Part shown: positions 44,787 to 53,193 of the stretch, piece by piece
Numbering within the stretch: position 1 is the first letter of the stretch
Layout of the letters: each line of letters starts with the position of its first letter
Assembly: GCA_036770365.1 (NCBI GenBank)
Contig: DAIPJH010000008.1
Location: 45,115-109,114, forward strand
Reading direction: 5' to 3'
DNA length: 64,000 bases
Source of the DNA: DAIPJH01 sp036770365
Lineage (GTDB): Bacteria; Pseudomonadota; Alphaproteobacteria; Rickettsiales; UBA998
Program-made: the position numbers and the translations under genes
Notes under the pieces: generated by a model
Databases searched by the model: none
The model's input: only the letters and a program-made list of their open reading frames with translations
Told to the model about the DNA's origin: nothing

Positions 44787-45644
44787 TTATTGCACTACAC
44801 GACCACCATTTTGCCCTTGGCGATCGATAGACTCATGCATCCCTTCAACGATATGAAACGCCATAGCAGCACCAACGACACCACCAACGGTCGCAAGCGA
44901 AGCAACCCCACCAGGAATTTTTGACATAAAACTACGATTTAACCCAACGGACTCCAAGGCTTTCTTAAAATCTTTTGAGTCGTTACTCAACACCGCCAGC
45001 ACTTCTTTAAAACTTTCCCCTTGTGTAACCGTATCAAATTTCATTACCTTAACTTCAGCAATATTTTTCTTTGCCTCAATCAAAAAACGATTCACTTCCT
45101 CACCGTGATTAGTAATTTTATTTACATCCACATGCGTATACATATTTTTGGATTGTTTAAGCTTGATAAAATCTTCAAAAGGGTTCATAGAATTAGGAAA
45201 TTTTTCTGCTATATGGCTCGTAAGCTCCTCAACATTCGCGTCAACACCCCCCGCATTTATCAATCGTTTGGCTTGTTCCTCCAAAACCCCCATATGATAT
45301 TCTGGAAACTTATTTCGTATTACATTCTGCAAATGAGGATGATCTAATCCAGTCTCCAACACACCGAGCTTAGACTGAATTGCCTCAAAGTTACCCTTAA
45401 CAAATTTTTCAAGTTTTTCTGGTGACTCAAAATGATCCATATATGCATGAACCTGATCCACAACCACACCTTTTAGACCTCTTTTGGCTTTCAGAGCAAA
45501 GCCACCTGTAGCAGCAACCGATGCACCCACACCAGCACCGCCAACGGCAGCGACCCATGTGCCTTTATGCTCACCCTGCTTATTTTCAACCTTGTCCATA
45601 AAGCCACCACCACCATCATTATCGTTATTTCGACACTCTACCAT
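44787..45644 (-). CDS. Unknown protein with two glycine-rich hydrophobic segments
   Basis: A 285-residue protein without known domain. Hydrophobic Gly/Ala-rich segments are VAAVGGAGVGASVAATGGFAL near residue 32 and GVASLATVGGVVGAAMAFHIV near residue 255; between them is a charged helical body. The layout recalls the unknown gene at 5276. A second in-frame ATG at 45599, preceded by GGTGGTGGC, is a good alternative start and would give 270 residues. It has its own terminator and a Pho-box-like site upstream, so it is a single-gene unit. Confidence 0.75.
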   Translation of the reverse strand: MVECRNNDNDGGGGFMDKVENKQGEHKGTWVAAVGGAGVGASVAATGGFALKAKRGLKGVVVDQVHAYMDHFESPEKLEKFVKGNFEAIQSKLGVLETGLDHPHLQNVIRNKFPEYHMGVLEEQAKRLINAGGVDANVEELTSHIAEKFPNSMNPFEDFIKLKQSKNMYTHVDVNKITNHGEEVNRFLIEAKKNIAEVKVMKFDTVTQGESFKEVLAVLSNDSKDFKKALESVGLNRSFMSKIPGGVASLATVGGVVGAAMAFHIVEGMHESIDRQGQNGGRVVQ

Positions 45645-45662
45645 AACGCTGTAATATACAAT

Positions 45663-45680
45663 ATGACAATTTCATGAAGT
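45663..45680 (-). promoter_or_regulatory. Pho-box-like element
   Basis: The minus-strand 18-mer ACTTCATGAAATTGTCAT matches about 13 of 18 Pho-box positions and is nearly identical over TTCATSAAATTGTCAT to the site at 49271. No -10 hexamer lies 10 bp downstream (TATATT is 5 bp away). It is 18 or 63 bases upstream of the gene, depending on the start codon. Confidence 0.4.
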
Positions 45681-45704
45681 TTATTTTTACAAAGGCTTGC
45701 AACA

Positions 45705-45729
45705 AAAGAGGGGCAAAAAGCCCCTCTTT
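45705..45729 (-). terminator. Rho-independent terminator of serA
   Basis: A 10-bp stem AAAGAGGGGC / GCCCCTCTTT with a 5-base loop, followed on the minus strand by TGTTG. The position, 28 bases after the serA stop, fits its termination. The T-run is mostly within the stem arm, so it may work in both directions. Confidence 0.8.
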
Positions 45730-45756
45730 CACTGAATACCAAAAATCAGATACTAA

Positions 45757-47337
45757 CTACGCATTAAACGAAAGCAGTTTCACCTGTTTCACACTTGGAA
45801 GTGCGGCGATTTTTGCTAGAATATCTGCGGAAACATCTTGATCGACTTCAAGCAATGCCACCGCGTCATCCTGCGCCGCGTTGCGCCCAAGATGAAAATT
45901 GGCAATGTTGATGCCCGCGTCACCGACGAGTTTACCAAGATTGCCAATCAAACCTGGTTTGTCTTCGTTATTCACATAGAGCATACGCGCACCGAGCGAT
46001 GCTTCCAACCATGTGCCATGTAATTCGACGATACGTGGCTTATTAGCAAACAACGTCCCAGCAATATCTCGGGTACGTTTTTCAGTCACGACCGTCACGC
46101 GCATCAGCCCTTGATAGTTTTCGCTCTTCTCAGTAGATACAATCTGCACATCAATGTTGCGTTCTTTGGCAAGTACAGGCGCATTGACCATATTCACCCC
46201 TTCAATCAACGGCTTAAGCAATCCGCATAACGCAACTGCTGTGAGAGGCTTAGTGTTCAAGCGAGAAATCGTGCCTGAATACTCAATGATGATTTTGGTC
46301 AGTGAGTTTTCTGTGAGCTGCCCCGCAAAGCTACCAAGCTGGTCAGCCAACGCAATATAAGGCTTGAGTTTTACTGCATCTTCCGCAGAAACCGAAGGCA
46401 TATTAAGCGCGTTGGTCACTGTACCATTGACCAGATAATCACAAATTTGCTCTGCAACCTGTACCGCAACATTTTCTTGTGCTTCATTGGTTGACGCGCC
46501 AAGGTGCGGGGTACAAATCAGTTTTTCGTGACCAAACAAAGGATGTGCGGTAGCAGGCTCAGTCTCGAACACATCGAGCGCAGCACCAGCAACCTGACCA
46601 GAATCCAGTGCATCTTTGAGCGCAACTTCATCAATCAAACCACCACGCGCACAATTGACAATACGCACGCCTTTTTTGCATTTTGCGAGGTTTTCTTTGC
46701 CCAAAATGCCACGAGTAGAATCAGTAAGCGGGGTATGAAGTGTAATAAAATCAGCGCGTGCCAGCAAATCTGCCAACTCGACTTTTTCAATGTTCATATC
46801 TTTAGCACGCTCAGACGAAAGGAAAGGATCAGACGCAATCACTTTCATTTTCAAGCCTTGGGCGCGGTCAGCCACAATCGAACCAATATTACCGCAACCA
46901 ATCAAGCCCAGCACTTTGCCTGTGACTTCCACACCCATGAAGCGGTTTTTTTCCCACTTGCCTGCGTGAGTGGACGCGCTTGCTTCTGGAATGTCACGCG
47001 CAAGCGACATCATCATCGCAATCGCATGTTCTGCGGTGGTTACAGAGTTACCAAACGGTGTGTTCATCACGATAACACCATCCGCCGTTGCCGCTGGAAT
47101 ATCGACGTTATCCACACCAATCCCAGCACGTCCAACCACTTTCAATTTCTTTGCTGCTGCTAAGACTTCTTTAGTGACCTTGGTTGCCGAGCGAATCGCC
47201 AAACCATCATACTCACCAATAATTGCCAGCAATTCTTCTGGTTTCAAGCCCGTTTTTACGTCCGCTTGCACACCATATTGCTTAAAAATATCCACTGCTT
47301 GCGGGCTTAATTTATCACTTATCAATACTTTAGGCAT
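45757..47337 (-). CDS. serA: D-3-Phosphoglycerate dehydrogenase
   Basis: First enzyme of serine synthesis, 526 residues. The NAD-binding GLIGCGNIGSIVADRA, the substrate loop VVGRAGIGVDNVDIPAA and the catalytic His in CTPHLGAST are present. The protein is the long form with an intervening ASB-type domain (about residues 315-450) and a C-terminal ACT domain that usually mediates serine inhibition. It lies downstream of serC and of a small unknown gene on the same strand. Confidence 0.97.
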   Translation of the reverse strand: MPKVLISDKLSPQAVDIFKQYGVQADVKTGLKPEELLAIIGEYDGLAIRSATKVTKEVLAAAKKLKVVGRAGIGVDNVDIPAATADGVIVMNTPFGNSVTTAEHAIAMMMSLARDIPEASASTHAGKWEKNRFMGVEVTGKVLGLIGCGNIGSIVADRAQGLKMKVIASDPFLSSERAKDMNIEKVELADLLARADFITLHTPLTDSTRGILGKENLAKCKKGVRIVNCARGGLIDEVALKDALDSGQVAGAALDVFETEPATAHPLFGHEKLICTPHLGASTNEAQENVAVQVAEQICDYLVNGTVTNALNMPSVSAEDAVKLKPYIALADQLGSFAGQLTENSLTKIIIEYSGTISRLNTKPLTAVALCGLLKPLIEGVNMVNAPVLAKERNIDVQIVSTEKSENYQGLMRVTVVTEKRTRDIAGTLFANKPRIVELHGTWLEASLGARMLYVNNEDKPGLIGNLGKLVGDAGINIANFHLGRNAAQDDAVALLEVDQDVSADILAKIAALPSVKQVKLLSFNA

Positions 47338-47367
47338 TTTATTACTTTCTTACAATTAACATTCACA

Positions 47368-48000
47368 TCATTTAGATTTCTTTGCCGCCGTCATACACGC
47401 TGGCATTGCGCGACCCTCATGAGAAGGATGACTCGCTTGCAGCTCGGGCGCATCAATAATTTCAGGCTTCTCCACCAGATGCACAAAATTTTGCATACGC
47501 ACAAGCATCTCGTTTTTATCTTCCACCACAGGACAACTAAGTTCACCAAACCCTAGAATCTGATAGGCTTGTGCAATTTCACCACGTATCGTTGCACCAT
47601 ACCCGTCCTCTGTGAAATAACTATATCCTGTTTCAAGCGCAGCTTTTAACTTAGCTGTGCTTAATCCAAGTACGTCACCATGCTTATCTTTTACAACAAA
47701 AGCAGAATCAGCATCGAATTGGGCAACGCTTAATGTTTGAAATTGTGCGACAATGTCAGCCATAACTTCATAGAATTGCTGTCCTTCTAGCGAGGCTTTC
47801 GCTTCATTCTTTAGTACTGTTCCTGTTTGGCTAAATATATCGGCAAACATACCCGCCGTACTGCTCGCATACTTAACCGTCTGCAAACGACTATCTAGAG
47901 CCGAATAAAAAGATTTACCGGCATGCTTATCCCCCTCAGGATATTTTAAATCCCGAAGTGCCTGTAGCGTAAAATATGCTGGTTGGGCGTCTACTGCCAT
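47368..48000 (-). CDS. Unknown protein between serC and serA
   Basis: A 210-residue protein that I cannot assign. It has no signal peptide or membrane helix. A stretch near residue 100 (AFVVKDKHGDVLGLSTAKLKAAL) looks like a beta-hairpin plus helix, and the end is Ala/Lys-rich with HPSHEGRAMPACMTAAKKSK. It begins 12 bases after serC stops and ends 30 before serA starts, so it is very likely in one transcript with them. It does not resemble the usual partners of serine biosynthesis and has no own Pho-box-like site. Confidence 0.7.
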   Translation of the reverse strand: MAVDAQPAYFTLQALRDLKYPEGDKHAGKSFYSALDSRLQTVKYASSTAGMFADIFSQTGTVLKNEAKASLEGQQFYEVMADIVAQFQTLSVAQFDADSAFVVKDKHGDVLGLSTAKLKAALETGYSYFTEDGYGATIRGEIAQAYQILGFGELSCPVVEDKNEMLVRMQNFVHLVEKPEIIDAPELQASHPSHEGRAMPACMTAAKKSK

Positions 48001-48012
48001 TGGCTTAAGTCC

Positions 48013-49179
48013 TTACGCCGCCGCTTGCTGTGTTTTAAGCGAAGCATACGCATAATCCAACCATGGAAGCAATGCTTCAATATCAGAGGTTTCTACCGTA
48101 GAACCACCCCAAATGCGAAGCCCGACAGGTGCATCACGGTATGCGCCGATGTCATACGCCACACCTTCTTTATCAAGGATTTTAACAAGGTCTTTGGCGA
48201 TCGCTGCTTGTGCATCTGCACTTTGCGCGGCAAACCAACTATCGGTGATTTTCAAGCAAATTGAAGTGCTTGAACGAATCGCTTTATCATCCACGAGGAA
48301 CGCTGCCCAACTTGAGTTTGCTACCCATGCTTCAATCGCAGAAAGATTGGCTCTCGTGCGTTTAATTAGCGCAGGCAAACCGCCAATCCCAGTCGCCCAA
48401 TTCAAACCATCAAGCGCATCTTCCACCGCAAGCATCGAAGGTGTATTGATGGTTTCACCTTTGAAAATCCCATCAATCAATTTGCCACCTTTGGTCATCA
48501 GAAAGATTTTTGGCATTGGCCATGCTGGAGTATACGACTCCAAACGCGCCACTGCACGAGGAGATAGCGCAATCATCCCGTGTGCTGCTTCACCACCTAA
48601 AACCTTCTGCCATGACCATGTCACCACGTCCAATTTCTCAAACGGCACATCCATTGCAAACACTGCCGAAGTTGCATCACAAATTGCCAACCCTTCACGA
48701 TTATCTGCAATCCAGTCTGCATTTGGCACACACGCACCCGACGTCGTGCCATTCCATGTAAAAATCACATCACGCGACCAATCTGCTTGGCTCAAATCAG
48801 GAATCTGTCCATAAGGTGCATCAAATACGCGTACATCAGCAAGCTTCAATTGCTTTTTAACATCAGATGCCCAACCTGCACCAAAGCTTTCCCACGAAAA
48901 TACATCGACGCCACGCGCACCAAGCAGCGACCACATCGCCATCTCGACCGCTCCTGTGTCCGAAGCTGGCACGATACCAAGCTGATAATCCGCAGGAATC
49001 CCAAGAATCTTTTTGCTTTTTTCAATCACTTCTGCAAGCTTGTTTTTACCAATACTGGCTCGGTGTGAACGGCCAAGCGCAGCGTCTTTCAGCACATCCA
49101 ACGTCCAATTCGGACGTTTTGCACAAGGGCCTGAAGAAAAGTTCGCACAATTTGGTTTTTTTGCTGGTTTCGCGGTCAT
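48013..49179 (-). CDS. serC: Phosphoserine aminotransferase
   Basis: PLP enzyme for the second step of serine synthesis. The protein of 388 residues belongs to the longer alphaproteobacterial SerC type (CANFSSGPCAKRPNW, then the PLP site TWSWQKVLGGEAAHG with the lysine). The ATG at 49179 follows AAAGGATG; a longer frame adds 21 unrelated residues. First gene of serC-unknown-serA. Confidence 0.95.
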   Translation of the reverse strand: MTAKPAKKPNCANFSSGPCAKRPNWTLDVLKDAALGRSHRASIGKNKLAEVIEKSKKILGIPADYQLGIVPASDTGAVEMAMWSLLGARGVDVFSWESFGAGWASDVKKQLKLADVRVFDAPYGQIPDLSQADWSRDVIFTWNGTTSGACVPNADWIADNREGLAICDATSAVFAMDVPFEKLDVVTWSWQKVLGGEAAHGMIALSPRAVARLESYTPAWPMPKIFLMTKGGKLIDGIFKGETINTPSMLAVEDALDGLNWATGIGGLPALIKRTRANLSAIEAWVANSSWAAFLVDDKAIRSSTSICLKITDSWFAAQSADAQAAIAKDLVKILDKEGVAYDIGAYRDAPVGLRIWGGSTVETSDIEALLPWLDYAYASLKTQQAAA

Positions 49180-49270
49180 ACAATCATCCTTTGCATTCTT
49201 TTTAAGCGCGTACTTTCTAAACCTTCTCGTTACTTCATGCAAAGAAAAAATCTTTACCTAGGGGGGCATT

Positions 49271-49304
49271 TCTTCATCAAATTGTCATGATAGTGATTTA
49301 TCAT
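49271..49304 (+). promoter_or_regulatory. Pho-box-like promoter
   Basis: TCTTCATCAAATTGTCAT (49271-49288) matches about 13 of 18 Pho-box positions with TTCAT and GTCAT units 11 bp apart. The -10-like TATCAT (49299-49304) follows after exactly 10 bases, the phoA layout. The gene start is about 40 bases beyond. Confidence 0.55.
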
Positions 49305-49345
49305 CCCATCTTATTGTAAACACATCCATCAGCATATTTAAAAAC

Positions 49346-50335
49346 ATGGCACATGATACCTTGGTGAAACTGATTGATAGCCTGCCTCAGGGAACAAATA
49401 TTTTATTTGCTGATACGAACCATCTTGATGCAGAGATTCGTGACGTTTTTCGAGACCAAGAAGTCACTCACGCTTTACAGCGTAAGGGCATCAGCGTCTT
49501 TACGGCGGAAGTACCACGAGCATTCAACCACCTCATCGGCAGCACCAAAGAAGGTAATGACACTGCCTTTCATGCTATCTACTATGCACATCACAAGGAA
49601 AACAAAGCCAAAAATACACACTACAATGCCAGCGCACGGGGCATGCTCACACAGCTAGACAAAGATTTCGACCTTATTTTCTCAGATACAAACCTGCAAG
49701 ACGCACCAAAGAAAGCGCGAGAGGATATCTTATCCCAAGTTAATATCTATGCCAATCCAGAATGCGTTGCACAGACAGCTCCTCTCTATGAAAAAACCCT
49801 AACCGAAGATGAAAAGACAGCGCGATCCGCTTTTCTTCAAGAGCGTGTTAGCACAGATCTAAATACTGCTATTGGCAAAGAAGCGATTGACCATTCACGC
49901 CGCTACCCTCTAAGCCATTCTGGCATTTCAGGCATGTACGGGGTATTGCATTTTTTAGGGGATAATGACCTTAACGAACAGATTGCGAAGGATAAACCCA
50001 TAACAGTCATTGCGCTTTTTGCCTCCAAAGACAAAAAACCTCCATTTGATATTTCAGGTGTAGACATACCTCACCACAGCTATTTCATAGAACAAGACGC
50101 GGTCGTACAAAATAACACACCCGAAGCAAAACACGCGTTCATTAAACAATTTGAAGCTCCACAGACAAGCCAACTTCCTCTGGAAGAGTGTTTAAAACAA
50201 TTACCTAGCGATCTTAAAACACGCTTGCAAAACCAAATTACACTAGCTCAAACCCCTCCTGTGGTTTTACCTCCAGCACCATCGCCACGCCACACCACCG
50301 CCGAGGATACCCCTCCTCCTCCAGCACAACGCTAA
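49346..50335 (+). CDS. Unknown protein with proline-rich tail
   Basis: A 329-residue protein without a recognised domain. The N-terminal region has a beta-alpha pattern (GTNILFADTNHLDAEI, then FDLIFSDTNLQDAP, then ITVIALFASKDKKPP) that could be a small alpha/beta fold; it weakly recalls TraB/ChaN-like proteins but the key motifs are absent. The last 40 residues are rich in Pro and Thr and probably disordered. No signal peptide. It and the next gene, 50403, have near-identical Pho-box-like upstream sites. Confidence 0.7.
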   Translation: MAHDTLVKLIDSLPQGTNILFADTNHLDAEIRDVFRDQEVTHALQRKGISVFTAEVPRAFNHLIGSTKEGNDTAFHAIYYAHHKENKAKNTHYNASARGMLTQLDKDFDLIFSDTNLQDAPKKAREDILSQVNIYANPECVAQTAPLYEKTLTEDEKTARSAFLQERVSTDLNTAIGKEAIDHSRRYPLSHSGISGMYGVLHFLGDNDLNEQIAKDKPITVIALFASKDKKPPFDISGVDIPHHSYFIEQDAVVQNNTPEAKHAFIKQFEAPQTSQLPLEECLKQLPSDLKTRLQNQITLAQTPPVVLPPAPSPRHTTAEDTPPPPAQR

Positions 50336-50362
50336 CCATCAATTTTCACAAAAAAACGGCTT

Positions 50363-50396
50363 TGTTCATCAAATCGTCACATTCGTGCTTTATAGT
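50363..50396 (+). promoter_or_regulatory. Pho-box-like promoter, probably leaderless
   Basis: TGTTCATCAAATCGTCAC (50363-50380) followed after 10 bases by TATAGT (50391-50396). The half-site, the 10-base gap and the TATAGT hexamer equal those of E. coli phoA. The ATG of the next gene begins about seven bases after the -10, at the expected transcription start, so the mRNA may lack a leader. Confidence 0.6.
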
Positions 50397-50402
50397 GGCA
50401 AT

Positions 50403-50933
50403 ATGACAGAACATTTATCAGAACAAGCTAAAGAAATTCGTCGCCTCATGCCTCGCCAAGGTGGAAGCGTGATTCTCAACGACGTCAGTAACTACCTTAT
50501 GATCGGAAGCGCACCGCTTCTGGTGGCGGAAGTACATTCCCATATTTCAGGAAAAGTTGTCTCACCTTTAACAGCGAAACTAAGTGGGGCAGCCATGTTA
50601 GTAGGTGCTGGATGGGGACTCTTTGAAGGAGTCAGCGAAGCACGTCGCTTAGAAGAATACCGTAAAGCCTCGCTACAAGAAACATCAAATCTGCGCCATG
50701 AAAGCGACTCTCAGGAAATTGATATTCAAAACCTTAAACAAGCCGTAGAAGTACAGAAAAAAGACATTGAACACCTCAGAACACCTAGCACAAACTCAGC
50801 GGCACACACTTCCCACATCAAGCATGATGAGACACTGTCTGATGTCACACAAAAACCCGACCACCACCTCTCCTCAGCCGTGCATGAGGGCAAAGCATCG
50901 CATAAAGATGCGCCACATCACTCACGGACATAA
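50403..50933 (+). CDS. Unknown membrane protein with coiled coil
   Basis: A 176-residue protein. A hydrophobic, glycine-rich middle (YLMIGSAPLLVAEV and LSGAAMLVGAGWGLFEGV, about residues 35-82) is followed by a helix with heptad character (SDSQEIDIQNLKQAVEVQKK) and a His/Ser-rich polar tail. I start at the ATG 50403; an upstream in-frame ATG lies inside the promoter. There is no ribosome site, matching the leaderless layout. Its end overlaps the convergent hydrolase gene by 12 bases. Function unknown. Confidence 0.65.
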   Translation: MTEHLSEQAKEIRRLMPRQGGSVILNDVSNYLMIGSAPLLVAEVHSHISGKVVSPLTAKLSGAAMLVGAGWGLFEGVSEARRLEEYRKASLQETSNLRHESDSQEIDIQNLKQAVEVQKKDIEHLRTPSTNSAAHTSHIKHDETLSDVTQKPDHHLSSAVHEGKASHKDAPHHSRT

Positions 50934-51683
50934 GGCAAAGACAGTACTCACCAACTGCGCCAACTGCTCAGGCGTACTCAAACGATGATCACCGCCTTTA
51001 ATAAGATGCACCTGCATATCGCCTGAACCAAGCTCATCTATCAACGTCAATGATGTTTGGTAGGGGACATCGGCATCCGCCGTACCATGTAGTAACCGCA
51101 CGGGACATACGATTGGTTTTAACATATTTTTACGCAACACAGCCTGCACGCGCCCATCTTCAATCAAAGTACAGGTGATAGGATAAGGGTCATTACCATC
51201 GCACGAAGGAATCAACACCTCCCCTTGCTCCAGCACCGCCTCACGCTGTGCATGGGTCAATTCTTGCCAGATTAGATCCCCTGTGAAATCAGGCGCGGCG
51301 GCAACGCCCACCAACGCTTTGACTTTTTCCCTCAACGCCAGTGCTATATGCAGCATAATCCATCCGCCCATGCTTGAGCCGACCAGCACCACGTCTTGAT
51401 GGTTATGCTGCTTTATCACATGCGTGATAATATCCAGTGCGTTATCCTTCCACCGACCAATCGTACCATCACGAAACGCACCTGATGACTGACCATGTCC
51501 CTGATAATCGAAACGTAGAAAAGCCTGACCACGCGCCTCACACGCCTCTTGTAATGCAACTGCCTTTGTCCCTGTCATATCTGATTTAAAACCACCCAAG
51601 AACACCACTAGCGGTGTTGCACCGTCCGTATATTCATAGGCGATAACATCACCTGAGGGGGTAACATAATGTGCGAGAACCAT
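50922..51683 (-). CDS. Alpha/beta hydrolase
   Basis: A 253-residue serine hydrolase of the ABHD10-like group. The nucleophile elbow is VLVGSSMGGWIML, the acid lies in HGTADADVPY and the histidine in GGDHRLS. The start at 51683 follows GAGGTG; an upstream ATG adds unrelated residues. Substrate unknown; related proteins cleave acyl or glucuronide esters. It lies 62 bases downstream of the unknown gene at 51746 on the same strand. Confidence 0.88.
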   Translation of the reverse strand: MVLAHYVTPSGDVIAYEYTDGATPLVVFLGGFKSDMTGTKAVALQEACEARGQAFLRFDYQGHGQSSGAFRDGTIGRWKDNALDIITHVIKQHNHQDVVLVGSSMGGWIMLHIALALREKVKALVGVAAAPDFTGDLIWQELTHAQREAVLEQGEVLIPSCDGNDPYPITCTLIEDGRVQAVLRKNMLKPIVCPVRLLHGTADADVPYQTSLTLIDELGSGDMQVHLIKGGDHRLSTPEQLAQLVSTVFALCP

Positions 51684-51745
51684 AAGACACCTCTTTCTAC
51701 GCTGCGCACCATATCGCGCCACAAGAAATGAAGCAACACTACATT

Positions 51746-52552
51746 TCAACGTTGTTTACCCTCATTCTCAAGCTCCTGAAGATGTTTTGACTTACTGTCC
51801 CCCAGACGTTCAATTTTTCGTACAAACTTTGAAAAATAGCGATTATTTAGCTCATTATCGAGCGTCTTGGTAGAATCAGGCAAGAGAGTACGCGCAGCAA
51901 GCATCGTTCCCATGGTCGCAACTGTTCCGATGAGCTTACTCGCGACAATCACTTTGAACGGCTGCTCATTGCCAAGCAGCATTTTTTGTGACGCAACATT
52001 AATCACCGAGCTTGAAGCCGCAAGCAAGGTGGAATCAACAATATTACTTGCTTGAAACTGTTTATAATCCTCCAATGTTTGTTGATACAATGCATTACCC
52101 TCTTTAACGTGGTGTTCCTTCGCCCACAGACGCAATTGTTTTTGTCCTAACCGCTCCAAAGGTTTGTTTGCCAACCGCTCAACCCCGCGTGTCAGCGTAT
52201 CAAACGACCCACGAAACACATGACGCAGCGCAACAAACACTGCTAGCCCTGAAAGATCACCAATTAGCTCTCCGCCCCACACATGCGCGTTCGTTACTTC
52301 CTGCTCTTTGATACCGTATTTCTTTTGCCACCATTTCCCGACGATCGGATCAATCCAATCTGTCATCAAACAAAATATGGTTTGCTGTGTTCCAAACGCG
52401 ATGTCTTTGCCAATTTTTTTAGATGACTCCTGCGCTTGATGACGTTTCTTACGCCAACGCATAAATTCACCTGAAAACTCATCAGCGGAATTCTCTTTCA
52501 TCTCTTCTTGAGCTAAATCATGCTGGCTTATTTTTATATCAGGCTGCTTCAT
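51746..52552 (-). CDS. Unknown protein with hydrophobic segments
   Basis: A 268-residue protein that I do not recognise. It has three weakly hydrophobic segments (GGELIGDLSGLAVFVALRHVF, DSTLLAASSSVINVASQKM, VIVASKLIGTVATMGTMLAA) in an otherwise charged, helical protein, and ends LQELENEGKQR. I start at the ATG 52552 (AAAAGATG before it); a longer frame reaches into the regulatory repeat region. The upstream region carries the best Pho-box match of the window and a pair of direct repeats. Confidence 0.7.
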   Translation of the reverse strand: MKQPDIKISQHDLAQEEMKENSADEFSGEFMRWRKKRHQAQESSKKIGKDIAFGTQQTIFCLMTDWIDPIVGKWWQKKYGIKEQEVTNAHVWGGELIGDLSGLAVFVALRHVFRGSFDTLTRGVERLANKPLERLGQKQLRLWAKEHHVKEGNALYQQTLEDYKQFQASNIVDSTLLAASSSVINVASQKMLLGNEQPFKVIVASKLIGTVATMGTMLAARTLLPDSTKTLDNELNNRYFSKFVRKIERLGDSKSKHLQELENEGKQR

Positions 52553-52599
52553 TACATCTTTTCTCGTGCAATTTTTAGTGTGAAGCATCCTTACATAAT

Positions 52600-52654
52600 T
52601 GCGAGTGATTATCAATATTAAATGCGAGTGATTATCATTACAGTTTTATGACAC
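52600..52654 (-). promoter_or_regulatory. Pho-box-like site with adjacent direct repeats
   Basis: On the minus strand GTGTCATAAAACTGTAAT (52654 to 52637) matches about 16 of 18 positions of the Pho-box consensus. It is followed by two copies of TGATAATCACTCGCA (52637-52623 and 52614-52600), 23 bp apart, resembling half of an iron-box (GATAATSATTATC) operator. The gene starts about 48 bases beyond. Confidence 0.6.
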
Positions 52655-52780
52655 CCTTCATGTGTCTTAGACGCATCACCACCCGACCCATCACTACTTT
52701 ACGTAATGACAGAGATAGGCTATAGGCGTAATCATCCTATGTATTCAAGCTAATTGACCAACAATTTAAAGGAGTCCAAC

Positions 52781-53185
52781 ATGAGTGTTATTCAGGAATT
52801 TAAAGAATTTGCCATAAAAGGTAATGTTGTTGACCTCGCCGTCGGGGTTGTAATTGGAGCATCGTTTGGTAAAATTGTCTCCTCACTTGTTGAAGACGTC
52901 ATCATGCCTATCATTGGTCTCATTGTTGGTGGCGTTGATTTCACAGGACTCAAAATCATTCTCAAAGAAGCTATTGATGAAAAAAACCCTGCGGTGACCA
53001 TTAATTATGGTCAGTTCCTTCAAACTTGTTTTGATTTTACCATTGTTGCTTTCGCCATCTTCATTGCGGTCAAAGCCATCAACAAGCTCAAGAAAGCACA
53101 AGCCGCTGCACCTACTGAGCCAGCCGCTCCGTCTGCGCAAGAAGTCTTGCTTACTGAAATCCGTGATTTACTCAAAAAGAAATAG
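52781..53185 (+). CDS. mscL: Large-conductance mechanosensitive channel MscL
   Basis: Inner-membrane channel that opens on hypo-osmotic shock. The 134-residue protein has two transmembrane helices: the pore-lining VDLAVGVVIGASFGKIVSSLV and FTIVAFAIFIAVKAI, with the conserved DVIMPIIG between them. The start (52781) follows GGAG; an upstream ATG adds nine residues. The C-terminal helix ends in RDLLKKK. Confidence 0.97.
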   Translation: MSVIQEFKEFAIKGNVVDLAVGVVIGASFGKIVSSLVEDVIMPIIGLIVGGVDFTGLKIILKEAIDEKNPAVTINYGQFLQTCFDFTIVAFAIFIAVKAINKLKKAQAAAPTEPAAPSAQEVLLTEIRDLLKKK

Positions 53186-53193
53186 CACACCCT

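Noticed and set aside
46504..47163. Plus-strand open frame of 219 codons
   Set aside because: It is antisense to the well-supported serA gene, with a composition typical of a shadow frame.
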